NCBI RefSeq assembly: GCF_014066305.1
Contig: NW_023501121.1
Span: 62,001-126,000 of the forward strand
Reading direction: 5' to 3'
Length of the DNA stretch: 64,000 nucleotides
From: Letharia columbiana
Taxonomy: Eukaryota > Ascomycota > Lecanoromycetes > Lecanorales > Parmeliaceae
Shown: in pieces, positions 1-9,587 of the stretch
Layout of the letters: the number at the start of each line of letters is the position of its first letter
Numbering within the stretch: the first letter of the stretch is position 1
Notes under the pieces: model-generated
Databases searched by the model: none
What the model was told of the DNA's origin: nothing
What the model saw: only the letters and a program-made list of their open reading frames with translations
Translations under genes and position numbers: made by a program

Positions 1-2800
1 TATCTAAAATTTTTAATAGAAAATAGTAAAGTTATTAAAGGGTTAATTAAAAGTAGAATAAGAGATTTTAATAGTTGCGAACGCTAATTTATTTATCCGC
101 GATAATCGATAACTTAGTCGATCTAACTAAAGAGCGTAGCGAACCCGAATTTATAATTAACTATATATATAAATTTAAGATTTTATAGCTTAGCTCTATC
201 TTATTCTTTTATATATACTAATAAGATTATAAGATTATAATTACTATTTATAAATTTAATATAATAGATATTTCTACTCTAGACGTAGTATTAATAAGAG
301 AAATATAAAAATATAATAATATATATAAAAGAATAAGGTAGGGCTAAGTTAAAAACCTTTGAATTTGTATATATAGCTAATTATAAATTCGAGTTCGCTA
401 CGCTCTTTGATTAGATCGGCTAAGTTAGCTCGATAGCCCTTCTAAGCTCTCTTATTAAAAATATAGATGTACGTTATTAACACATAGAATAAATTTTTTA
501 TTTTTTATTAAAATTTTAAGATTTTTTATTAAAATTATAGAACAAAATCTAGGCTCTTAGATAAAAAAAGAATTTCTAAATTTAGTCTCATAATTATTAA
601 AGCGTAAGGAATTCAAATATCGCTTATTAAAGATCGCTTATCAAATTTACTCGACAGCCCTAATTAAAAAAAATGATTATGAATTTAATTTATAGGCCTT
701 TACTCGTGTAATAATATAATAATACGAGTAAAGGCCTATAAATTAATATTATAATTATATTTTTAATTAGAGCTATCGAGTAAATAGGTAAGCGAACTTT
801 AATAAGCGATATTTGAATTCCTTGCGCTTTAATAATTATAAGACTAAATTTGAAAATTTCTTTTTTCTCTAAAAGCCCATATTTCGTTCTATAATTTTAA
901 AAAAAAATCTCAAAATTTTAATAAAAAATAAAAAAGTCATTCTAAAATCAAATAATGTATACCTGATTTTTGATAAGGGCTATCTGGCTATATTTTTTTA
1001 ATGATTACGAACTCTAATTTATTTATTTACGATAACTTAGTCGATCTAATTAAAGAGCGTAGTAACTTTAAATTTATAATTAACTATATAACTAATATAT
1101 AAAAGAATAAGATAGAACTAAGCTTGAAAATCTTAAATTTATATGTGCAGCCAATTATAAATTTTATAGATCTACGCTTCTTGGTTAGACACCGCGGGTA
1201 AACAAATTAGCGTTCGCAATTATTAAAATCTTTTACTCTACTTTTAACCCTTTAATAACTTTCACTAGATTTCTTTTTCAAATTATAGCCCGCAACTTGC
1301 GCTTTTTAATAATAAGAAAATTACGAAATTTAATCTTATAATTTTTCAAAGGCATTGAATTCAAATATCGCTTATTAAAGTTCGCTCGCCAAATTTGCTC
1401 GACAGCCGGTAGCCCTAAGTAAAAAATAGGTGTATATTATTTAATTTTAAAATAACTTTTTAGTCTTCTATTAAAATTTTAAAATTTCTTTTTTAAATTA
1501 TAGAACGTAATTTGAGCTTTTAAAAAAAAAAGAATATCTAAATTTAGTCTTATAAATATTTAAATGTAGAAGTCAAATATCGCTTACTAAAGATCGCTTA
1601 TCAAATTTACTCGACAGCCCGAGGCGGCCCTAATCAAAAAAAATGGTTATGAATTTAATTTATAAACCTTTACTCGTACTAAGATATAATATTATAATAA
1701 TAAAATAATATTAGTATATATAAGTTTAGACCTATAAATTAAATTCATAGAAAATAATTAATTTTTAAATCTGATTTCGAGATTGAATTCGACTCTCGAA
1801 GAGTGAAAATACTTTAATTTAAGATATACTTAGAACTATAAGATCGAACTTTATACTTTTTAAATTATTAGAAAACGTTAGATATATTCTATAATTAATT
1901 AAAATAATAGTAAAATTTAATAGAATAAAGAGAAGTTATATTATTAATAAGTTTCTAAAGAGTTAGTTAACTTTAAATTTATTTAGATTTAATTAATAGA
2001 AAGTTAATTCTAATATCTACTATAGTTTTTTTATAATAATAATAATTATTTTTATTTTTACAATTTATAGAGTTTTTATTAGTTTTACGATTTTTATAAT
2101 TCTACGATTTTACGATTTCTTAGAGAGGGAGATTCATGAATTCGAACCGAGGACGAAGAGGAATAGTTTCGAAATTTATTGAAATTATTATCACTTAACT
2201 ATCTAAGCTTATATTCAAGAGTGTTTTCAATAGAATATATAAGTTTTTAATAAGCGAGATTTGAGGTCTTTATCTTAAAACATCTATAAGACTAAATTTA
2301 ATAATTTTTTTTTATCTGAAAGCCCATATTACGTTCTATGATTGAAAAAAAGAATTCTAAAATTTTAATAGAAAATAAAAAAGTTATTCTAAAATTAATT
2401 AATATATACCTACTTTTTAATTAGAGTTGCCGGCTATCGAGTACATTTAATAAGCGAGCTTTTAATAGACGATATTTAAATTCCTTGCCTTTAAATATCT
2501 ATAAGACTAAATTTCGCAATTCTTTTTTTCTGAATACTCGCATTACGTTCTATAATTCAAATAAAAAATCTCAAAAATTCAATAGAAAATAAAAAGGTTA
2601 TTCTAAAGTCAAATAATATACACCTATTTTTTAATTAGAGCTGTCGAGCGAACTTTGATAAGTAATATTTAAGGTCTTTACTCTTTAATAATTATAAGAC
2701 CGATTTTCAAAAAAGTTTCATTATTAAAAAGCGTAAATTGCGTAGGTAGAATTTAAAAAAAAATTATAAATTTTAATAGAAAATAGTAAAGTTACTAAAG
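1..2800. repeat. RIP-degraded AT-rich repeat block
   Basis: Very AT-rich sequence with stop codons in all frames and TA as the dominant dinucleotide; no gene is visible. It is built from fragments of a dispersed family recognised by the motif acgagtaaaggcctataaat and by runs such as cgagcgaactttgataagcg. Around 470-1000 two copies face each other, meeting near 712-722, so the block forms a large imperfect palindrome. A second motif set (acccgcgataacttag, gttagacaccgcgggtaa) marks another inverted-repeat family near 1040-1215. The base pattern is what RIP leaves behind. Confidence 0.75.
2090..2230 (-). mobile_element. tRNA-derived SINE-like element, RIP-damaged copy 1 (head)
   Basis: On the minus strand an A-box-like stretch (complement of 2191-2208) is followed about 50 bases on by a B-box-like stretch, the complement of gaattcgaaccgag at 2138-2151 (GGTTCGAA core). 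The same head occurs at 20340-20445 and 58880-58985, and similar sequence continues downstream of the head in each copy. A pol III split promoter attached to a shared body is the SINE signature. Part of the B box has mutated as expected under RIP. Body limits (to about 1755) are approximate. Confidence 0.6.
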
Positions 2801-2814
2801 GGTTAAAAGTAGTA

Positions 2815-2960
2815 GTATTCTCCGTAGTATTCTCCGCAGTGCTCTCCGCATTTGCCTGTTATAGTTCCTCTTCTTACTTCTCCTCTTATAGAGTATCAGA
2901 CTGAGTGGCTAGCTGAGTGGCTGACTGAGTGGATAACTGAGTGATTGATTAACGATTTGA
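2815..2960 (+). repeat. Remnant of the 'tctccgca' VNTR family
   Basis: Contains the phrases ttctccgcagt and ctccgcatttgcctgttat followed by agtggctgactgagtgg, the same repeat language as the arrays at 21461-22234 and 31670-32680. This copy is short and partly RIP-mutated. Confidence 0.7.
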
Positions 2961-3200
2961 CTAAGTGGATTACTGAACCGGGCTGACTCAGCCGATCTAA
3001 CCAAAAAGCGTATAGGACCCGAATTTATGATTGGCTGCACATATAAATTCAGGTTTTCAAGCTCAGCCCTACCTTATTCTTTTATATATACTGATATACT
3101 AATTTAAATAAGATAATTCGTAAATAATTATTTCTATAATTTTTAAATAATTAAGCGAATTAAACTTATCTATTAGCGAAGCTAGTAACTTAAGTCCTAA
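2961..3200. repeat. Family B inverted-repeat fragment
   Basis: Carries the motifs ccgatctaaccaaaaagcg and ttatgattggctgcacatat, also seen (often RIP-mutated, in both orientations) near 1050-1210, 13090-13160, 55980-56225, 60780-60860 and 63565. It probably derives from long terminal inverted repeats of a DNA transposon. No coding sequence is visible. Confidence 0.5.
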
Positions 3201-3428
3201 AAGATTGAGTTCGAGAAGCCTTTGATTCTGCTGTCAGAGAAGAAGATATCTGTAGTCCAGGATATAATATTCGCGCTTATAGCCTCCACTCAGATGCGTC
3301 GTCAACTTATCATCGTTGCTGAGGAAATTGATGGAGAAGCTTTGGCAGTCTGTATCCTTAATAAGCTACGTGGTCAGCTACAAGTTGCCGCTGTTAAGGC
3401 TCTTAGTTTTGGTGACAACCGCAATTAG
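3201..3428 (+). pseudogene. hsp60: Fragment of mitochondrial chaperonin Hsp60 (Cpn60)
   Basis: The frame reads on from AAG-ATT-GAG at 3201 and contains [15 protein letters not shown], then [19 protein letters not shown], then [13 protein letters not shown]. These are hallmark stretches of the group I chaperonin apical domain (in Hsp60 the last normally reads VAAVKAPGFGDNR). About 75 codons survive of a protein that is normally about 570-580 residues. A TAA lies just upstream in frame and a TAG follows directly, so there is no start or rest of the gene: it is a captured or duplicated exon fragment, not a working chaperonin. Codon use is normal and RIP is light compared with the flanking AT-rich DNA. 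It abuts repeat family C. I infer transposon-mediated capture or old duplication; which one cannot be told here. Confidence 0.85.
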
Positions 3429-3429
3429 C

Positions 3430-3612
3430 GTGTGCAGAAAACGTTGGAATACTTGGCACTGAGAAAATCTCACACACACCACCAAAAGTAGTACTAAATA
3501 GATGAATCTTCTCCCATATCGCATTCTACCATCTTCCTCATCATATGTGAAGCTCCTATATATCTCGCTTAGCCAATTCCTATTGTTTCGAAATGCCCCT
3601 CGCAACGATCGA
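3430..3612 (-). repeat. Dispersed repeat family C, copy without LTR insertion
   Basis: On the minus strand this is a close relative of 7321-7760: both share ggcatttcgaaac, gcgagatata, then tggtagaatgcgatatggga and ttttggtggtgtgtgtgtg. At the point where the 7349-7598 LTR sits in the other copy, this copy reads straight through ggcatttcgaaac, so it is an empty-site reference. A short shared open frame (containing GRMRYGRRFIY) is visible in both copies, with no recognisable function. Confidence 0.7.
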
Positions 3613-4699
3613 TAGAAGAGGCTTACCTCCGCCTATTCGGTCCAGAGCGAATTACTAATTCATACCCCAAAAGTATGAATCCTTACGGAATCATACCCCT
3701 AATTACCGAATCATACCCCTATACCAAATTTCACTCAAATATGGGGTATGATTCGGTAATTTGTCATTGCTTGGGGTATGATTTGGTAAGTTGTCAAAGT
3801 GGCCTCAAACTACGAAGGAGATAATCCGCGATCTGGCTTATTCGATCATAGAAATAAGGGAGTTTCTCCGACCGCATTTGATGAGAATTCTCTTAGCCGA
3901 GTGGTCGAAATTTCGTGCCCGGGGGTGTCCGCACTTCACGCTGCAGACACCCCTATTCGGGTCCCGTAGGCCCTGTAGGGCCCCGTAAGGCCCCCGAAGG
4001 AATAATTTCTACTACGCTGCGCAACGGGGCGGGGTAAGCTTCGGGGGTTAAACCTCGCCCCGAATCCCGCCCCGTTACGCCGCGTAAATACTATCGTTAT
4101 CAATAATTAAGTCGCGATAAGCCTACCGCTACTAGGTGTTTTCAGAGTAACTTTTTTTCTTCCCGTTTCCGTGGATTCCTCGGACCGTGAATAATTCGCC
4201 ATCAAAATCGAGTGGCAAATGGTTTTATATCCGAGAAATCCACGGAAAACCCGATCTATAAAAAAGATGTCCTCGAGTACCTTTTTTATGAATAAATGAA
4301 TATATAAAAAATGGATAGCATAATACACTAGTCACGTGATCGTTTTAAATAGATTTCGTAGGCCTATTACCTTCCACACGCCTACATACTACTTTCTACC
4401 TCTCATATATCTATATTCTTTCTACTATCTTATATATATCTATATTCTTTTAAAATTACCTCCGATATCTCGTAATGTTATTAAGAAAGAATAATATCGT
4501 AAATACCTCTTAACGTACTCGTGACTTTATATAACGTTCTTCGATAAAGGCTTCGAGGTATACTCGCCATCTTTTTATTATACGATAACTATTATCATAT
4601 CTAAAACGGCTTTTAACATAGAGATAAAAGATCTTACGTCTCTATTTTTTTTTTATTTAATATATAAGATATAGCTATTAAGAATAGATAGATAGCTAG

Positions 4700-5100
4700 A
4701 TAAAAAGATAAGTCGCAATAGTAGGACTGTGGGTTAGTGGGTTTATTATAAGGCCATAGCGTTAGTAACTATTTAATCAGCCGTCCCATCATTATGCGAT
4801 ATGCGATATCATTATGCGATATGCGATAGGCGGGAGATAGATGAATATGGCGAGTATTATTTATATGGCTACTGCATCAGTAGTAGGCTCTTCATTCGAA
4901 TTATTCTCTTTCAGAGCCATATCATTATTCTCTCACCCACTCACACCTATATATAGCCTTATTCTCACTTCAGAGCATGTCGCTCAGACATGGGAGTTTT
5001 TCTAGCGCTAAGGGCTTTTCTGGGCTATTGAATGCCCAGAAAAGTCTTAGCTGCCTCGGTCTGAATATGCTCAATTATATATCTACATATCTACTTATAT
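4700..5100 (+). mobile_element. RIP-mutated 3' end of a Ngaro-type element (A2-spacer-B2 remnant)
   Basis: In reverse orientation to the intact element at 39942-44703, this stretch reproduces, in order, the A repeat (gactgtgggttagtgggt near 4727), the spacer (gcatgtcgctcagacat near 4976) and the start of the B repeat (gggagtttttctagcgct near 4991). Many positions are changed by transitions. It shows that the spacer between A2 and B2 of the intact copy is an original part of the element. The coding part is absent. Confidence 0.75.
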
Positions 5101-5145
5101 ATACGTTACTTCTATATGGCCTTACTATTTACGAGTACTAATAGT

Positions 5146-5314
5146 ATCGATAACTCAACACTCGCTATCACTAGTACTCATTCGGCCTAGTTATGAATAT
5201 ATGAAGGCATTCTCTATATATAGATATTCTTCTTTCTTAGATGTTATTAAGACTATTATATATAATAATAGATCTCATTATAGTAGTAACTGTATATTTA
5301 GATATTTATTAACA
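5146..5314 (+). mobile_element. RIP-mutated solo copia LTR (same family as 27002/34446)
   Basis: Alignable end to end with the 171-bp LTRs of the copia element in its transcription direction: both share aactcaacactcgct, tagtactcattcgg and atgaaggcattctct. About twenty differences are nearly all C->T or G->A; the last bases CCAACA have become ttaaca. It is the cleanest RIP read-out in the window. Confidence 0.8.
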
Positions 5315-5738
5315 AATAGAAAGGTAGGTAGAAAGGATAACACACTACTATTGCGGAGAAGATAAGACATCTTTCTCGAGCTACTTAGGGCTAGGGTTTC
5401 AAAAGCGAATTTCTAAGAATATTAGACCTTTTTAATAGTGGAGTGTTTAGAGTAATTCATATATCTATAATTTATATATCCACAAAAAACCTAAATCCAC
5501 ATAAATCGTTCGGTTTTGCCGAGTTACTCTGAAAACCCCTACTATTATCTTTATTAAATCCTCTCATATTAAGAAGCTATTATTTTTTAAATCATATCCT
5601 AAGTAATAGCAAATTATCGAATCATATTCTATATTTAAGTGAAATTTGATATAGGGGTATGATTTAGTAATTAGAGATATGATTCGATAAGAATCTATAC
5701 TTCTAAGATATGAATCGGTAATTTGCCCATTCGGTCCA

Positions 5739-6117
5739 GAATCGTTCGTTTGCTACCCCTACACTGGAGACCTAATTGTTAGCAACTCAGCTAAAAAAGC
5801 TGGTTCCGGGGGTGTCTGCGCTTGACAGTCAGACACCCCTATTTGGACCTAAATACCTGCCCGCAGAGGCCCCATAGGGCCTCCGTGGGGACTGTTCCTA
5901 ACACTAATGCTATCGCCTAGAATGTTTACTACTACATGCAGACGGTCTATAACATTCAAGGGTATCTCTTTATATATAGCTCGGCCTATAAGCCACAGTT
6001 TCGCCCTAAAGATACCCCTCGCAAGCTTTACTCGGCCGCCGAAGACTCCCTTAACTGATGTTGCTAGGGCCCGGCTGGCTATCCTTAGTAATCGCTTAAG
6101 TACGGAAGGACGCCTTC
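5739..6117. other. Normal-GC island without a recognisable gene
   Basis: Contains gggggtgtctgcgc / cagacacccct, resembling gggggtgtccgcac / cagacacccct at 3920-3955, and a GC-rich palindrome-like piece (gaggccccatagggcctcc). Short open frames on both strands overlap here, but none looks like a known protein. Confidence 0.4.
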
Positions 6118-6819
6118 TTAGGGCCTCTTCTGCAACCACATATTTTGAAAATAACCCCTAGATATTTCCACTAATTTTTAGCTTAGCGTCAATTATATAT
6201 AGGGTATCGTTCTGTAACCATATTTCCACATATTTTCGCTTATTAAGCGAAAACAGGCTTGAAAATATCTGAAAACAACCCTCGAGGGTTGTTTTCAGCC
6301 AAAATAAGGCTAAGAACGCCAAGAATAGTGGACATCTATGACCGATATACATATATTATTCTCTTTTTCTTGCATAAATAACTCTCACTTTGAAGAAGTA
6401 GTTCCAAAAATCATTCTTGCTGCCTCTTTCGAGGAACAATATTACCTCCATAGTCTGGCTCCAAATCATAGGCAATAAGACACCGGTATCGGTAGACACT
6501 CTATGGGAGCAGGCTTATTTGGGGTAATAATGGGAGTAATAGGAGTATCAATGATAGTCAAAGCCTGTGCAGCAGTAGCAGCAGGTATCTCAGCCATGGT
6601 GATGTGGAATGGTAGGAATTCAATGGTTTTTTACGGTGAACACAATTTTTGCGACGATGAAACAGGGTTACAGAACGGAACCGTACACATATTCTACTTG
6701 TTTTGGAAATATTCTAGCGTCATTTTCAAGCCTTGTTTTCATTAGCCAAGTGGTGGCGTTATTTAGTGGAAATATGTAGGGGTTATTTCCAAAATATGTG
6801 GTTGCAGAAGGGGCCCTTA
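6118..6819. mobile_element. ~700-bp non-autonomous DNA transposon with ~57-bp inverted ends
   Basis: The left end (6118-6176) reads ttctgcaaccacatatttt then aaataacccc; the right end (6762-6819) is its inverse (ggggttatttccaaaatatg, ggttgcagaag). A related end occurs at 50749-50800. An interior stretch (aatcataggcaataagacacc) resembles 51105-51150. No transposase is seen; probably a MITE-like derivative. Confidence 0.6.
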
Positions 6820-6877
6820 GGCCTCTTAGACTGTCTGGCCGGAGGGGAGGTCGGTAGTGGGGGGGGGGACCTCTGCC

Positions 6878-7320
6878 CAGGGCTGGCAATGGTGGACCAA
6901 CTAACTGGTCCACTACCAGTGGAACCGTTAGTTTCTCGTAGTTGATGGTGTAGTTTGGGGTCTACCGGTTGATAGTTGGTGCAGTTCTGACCGCAAAACC
7001 AACTGGTTCAACTGATAGTGGAGTAGTTTATAATAATCTTTTTAAAAAGTCGGTTTTTTGAGTTAAAAGAGCTAATAGGCCAACATTTATAGGGCTGAAA
7101 TAGGGCTGATAGGGCTGATAGGGCTTAACACTTGATATAGGTATTGCCCCCCCCCCTGAGCGATATTTTAGCTTTTATTACAACTGCTCCACTATCAGTG
7201 CACTGATAGTGGAGCAGTTGGTTTTCAATATATGGTAGTTGGTGCAGTTTCGATTTCCAAATCTAGTAGTTAGTGCAGTTTGCCCTCCAAAACCAACTAT
7301 TTCCACCGTTGCCAGCCCTG
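6878..7320. mobile_element. hAT-type MITE with 8-bp target duplication
   Basis: Ends are CAGGGCTGGCAATGGTGGA and its inverse tccaccgttgccagccctg (one mismatch). The flanks are cctctgcc (6870-6877) and cctctgac (7321-7328), an 8-bp target duplication with one difference, typical of the hAT superfamily, whose ends commonly begin CAGGG. The 443-bp body has sub-terminal repeats of gtagttggtgcagtt and a palindrome near 7185-7222 (ctccactatcagtgc / gcactgatagtggag). No transposase; it needs one in trans. Confidence 0.85.
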
Positions 7321-7760
7321 CCTCTGACTGCGTCGATTGGGAGGCATTTGTGAGGTAGCAAGGCCTCTTTCAATGGAACTGCGTAGCAGCTATGCAATCA
7401 CGAGGTCTAGATGCGTAGTTGATAGAATAGATAGATCAGTTGCTAGATGAACTAATAACTAAAGAAAGAAGAAGGGGAAAGGGGACTCGCAAGTATTTAA
7501 GACTTTGCCAAGCATGTTGGATACTCGCCCTAGCTGCGTAGCCTGGCAAGCGACGCAAGCGAGCCTATCAGTTCGCTCCGAGTACTTCCACCCTTACAGC
7601 ATTTCGAAACGAACACTAAGGCAAAACACCAAGGATCGGCTACGCGAGATATACAGGAGCTTCAAATATGATAAGGAAGGTGGTAGAATGCGATATGGGA
7701 GAAGATTCATCTATTCAGTACTACTTTTGGTGGTGTGTGTGTGATTTTCTCAGTGCCAAC
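7321..7760 (+). repeat. Dispersed repeat family C, copy with LTR insertion
   Basis: Related to 3430-3612. It is split by the solo LTR at 7349-7598 with duplication of GCATT. After the LTR the shared sequence resumes (gcgagatata, tggtagaatgcgatatggga). An open frame from 7505 is a chimera of LTR and repeat sequence, not a real gene. Confidence 0.65.
7349..7598 (-). mobile_element. Solo LTR, copy 1 (TSD GCATT)
   Basis: Starts tgtgaggtagc and ends cacccttaca (TG...CA), 250 bp, flanked by gcatt at 7344-7348 and 7599-7603. Orientation is set by the TATA-like ttaaata followed by a pyrimidine run on the other two copies. The copies at 57861-58118 and 58501-58757 belong to the same family. No internal region remains, so it arose by LTR-LTR recombination. 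Confidence 0.92.
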
Positions 7761-8062
7761 TAGTGCTGTCTCGCTAGACGTCCCACGAAAACTACACGTA
7801 TAAATGAGTTCTAAACGATGATTGGCTAGGTCCTAAGGCTCAGCAGCACGTAGACAGCGATCCACTATATAGCTCAGCCCTAGTAGGAAAACTCCCTCTA
7901 CATAAGGTAGAAGACCTGGAGTCTAAATACAAGGAAACGCTAAAAAAACAAGGCGTGGGTGGATGGGAAAAGTCCAAAAACCTTTTCTTGCGACGAGAGG
8001 AACAAGAATAAGGAGCAAAAACGGGGGGGAACACCGCGCAATCTCGGCTATCCTGCCATAAG
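7761..8062 (-). repeat. Dispersed repeat family X, copy 1
   Basis: On the minus strand it carries ggtttttggacttttccc, ggtcttctacctt, gtagagggagttttcct and ctgagcta. The same series occurs on the plus strand at 50346-50770 and 51285-51570. No coding capacity is recognised and no target duplication was found; the element class is unknown. Confidence 0.65.
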
Positions 8063-8560
8063 TGTGCTGTGCCTCTCAGTCTTTCCGATGTTTGGCGGAG
8101 AGAAGATGCAGACTGTCTTTCAGCAACACTAGCACAGAAGATACAGCAGCATCGCGGAGCGGGGAACGCAACTCCGCTGGCGGACGGACCGGAAAACGTA
8201 TCTGCGCTAATGAAGGTATATATTCACGCTGACGGAGAGATGCATTCGCGTCGGCAGCTATCCGCTATTTAGTGGAGAGAAGCTGCATACTGTCTTTCAG
8301 CAAACACAGAAGATATAGATAGTAGCAGCATCGCGGAGCGGGAAATGTAACCACGCTGGTGGAAAGATCCGAGGACATATCTGCACTGACGAAAAGACCG
8401 AAGGACGTATCTACGCTGACGGAAAGATCAAAGAATGTATCTGCGCTGACGGAGGGGCGCATTCCCGCCAGCGGAGAGACTGGATAGCTGTATCTAGTCT
8501 AACGGACGGACGCAGGAGCACTGACGGAAGACCGCTCGCCTTTCTCAATTCCGCCATTTG
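8063..8560 (+). repeat. Degenerate tandem repeat upstream of the 8683 gene
   Basis: Two ~190-bp blocks start actgtctttcagcaa and contain gcatcgcggagcggg; within them a ~34-bp motif (gacggaaagatc ... gtatctgcgctga) repeats imperfectly. Open frames here on both strands follow the repeat and are unlikely to be genes. Confidence 0.6.
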
Positions 8561-8682
8561 CGCAATGATATGTAGACTTGCCCCTCCATCTTTCTATGTG
8601 TTTGAAAACGAGCATTAACAGACACGAAAACATAACCATCAGACGCAGTATTCCAGTACCATGGGATCTTCCTCCTCCCAGG

Positions 8683-9322
8683 ATGAGCAACTTGATACTC
8701 AATTTTAACCCTATCACTCATCAAGAAGCGCTAGACGCCGTCAATAAGCCTGCTCAAGAAATGGAGGGAGGCGAAAATGTTGAGACAACTTTAAGGTATG
8801 CAACGTGTCCGTCGTGCAGATGACAGGATAAGGCTAATTGACCCCAGCTTTCCTGATCAAAACTCCAACAGCCCCTTGACGAAGAAGCGTAAACGCTCGC
8901 AAGAAGACAGCGCCTCTTCATCCCCCACTCCCCCAGCCCGCAAGCGCAGAATTAAACATCCATTTCAGCCGAACCTCCCCAAGCAACTCTCAACAACCGT
9001 TGTAATCGACGGTCAGCCTCACTTCCCAGCACCAGTCCCAGCCCCAGCCCCGATCCCAGTCCCAGTCCCAGTCCCAGTCGGTCCCTCGGATAGTTCATGG
9101 ACCATGGTAGCGGCAGACAGCTTCTCCAACTCCAATTCGTCTGAGCGATATCTTGACAGCAACCGGCTGAGGCAGCAGGTCAAGAGTGGATTGGCAGAAA
9201 CGCATGGGATCAATGAAGGTGATAAGTGGGAATGTCGATTGCCGGGAGGGATGTATTTGGTCGAATGTTTGCACGACGGGCTGTGCGCGATGCAGTGGTG
9301 TGGGGAGGTAGTTTGGGTGTGA
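8683..9322 (+). CDS. Hypothetical protein, two exons, basic NLS-like motifs
   Basis: I do not recognise this protein. Exon 1 is 8683-8795, ending TTAAG before gtatgc; the intron is 8796-8847 (52 bp, branch-like gctaat, acceptor ccccag); exon 2 is 8848-9322. Frames join to give 195 residues. An alternative acceptor at 8871 also keeps frame, and an unspliced start at 8798 would give 174 residues. Visible are two lysine/arginine clusters (TKKRKRSQED, PARKRRIKHP) resembling a bipartite nuclear signal, a proline/alanine/valine repeat (about 85-105), a serine-rich stretch, and a compact cysteine- and tryptophan-containing end (GDKWECRLPGG ... MQWCGEVVWV). An overlapping short ORF starts at 8661 in a stronger context (accATGG). 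The gene sits alone among repeats. Codon use looks normal and it shows no RIP damage. Confidence 0.5.
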
Positions 9323-9587
9323 GGGGGAAGAAGAAGAAGAGGGGGGGGGTCGGTTCTTGCAGTTGAAATGTGCTTTGTTCAAATGTAGCGTAGCATGAAA
9401 CAAGAAATAATACAAGCCTTCAACACACCACGAACGATGGTTTCTATTCCACAGGATCTAGTATTTCTTTTAGGTAAGCTAAGAGACGATTGCGTTCATC
9501 CTATATAGTTAAAGGAAGGTTAAATTATAATCAGCAGATCAAGTAAGGTAAGTAGACTATCTCATGAAAATAAATAATACGAAGATG

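Larger units (their letters stand above)
4136..5545. mobile_element. Nested element with short inverted ends (ttttcagagtaac)
   Basis: The left edge reads gtgttttcagagtaac and the right edge ends with the inverse, gagttactctgaaaac. It lies wholly inside the 3645-5738 element and in turn contains 4700-5314. No coding sequence survives. Confidence 0.4.
3645..5738. mobile_element. DNA element with ~150-bp inverted ends built on 'ggggtatgattcggtaat'
   Basis: The left end (about 3645-3795) and right end (about 5590-5738) are inverted copies: each has a tatgaat / ggaccgaa edge, then alternating direct and reversed copies of the motif gggtatgattcggtaat. The right end carries many C->T changes. The interior holds a second TIR pair (4136/5545), a Ngaro-end remnant and a RIP-mutated copia LTR, so this is an old insertion target. 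No transposase frame is left. Class is unclear. Confidence 0.6.

Noticed and set aside
5849..6161. Two overlapping opposite-strand frames of 84-96 codons
   Set aside because: No recognisable protein, no splice or context support, and located in repeat-derived sequence.
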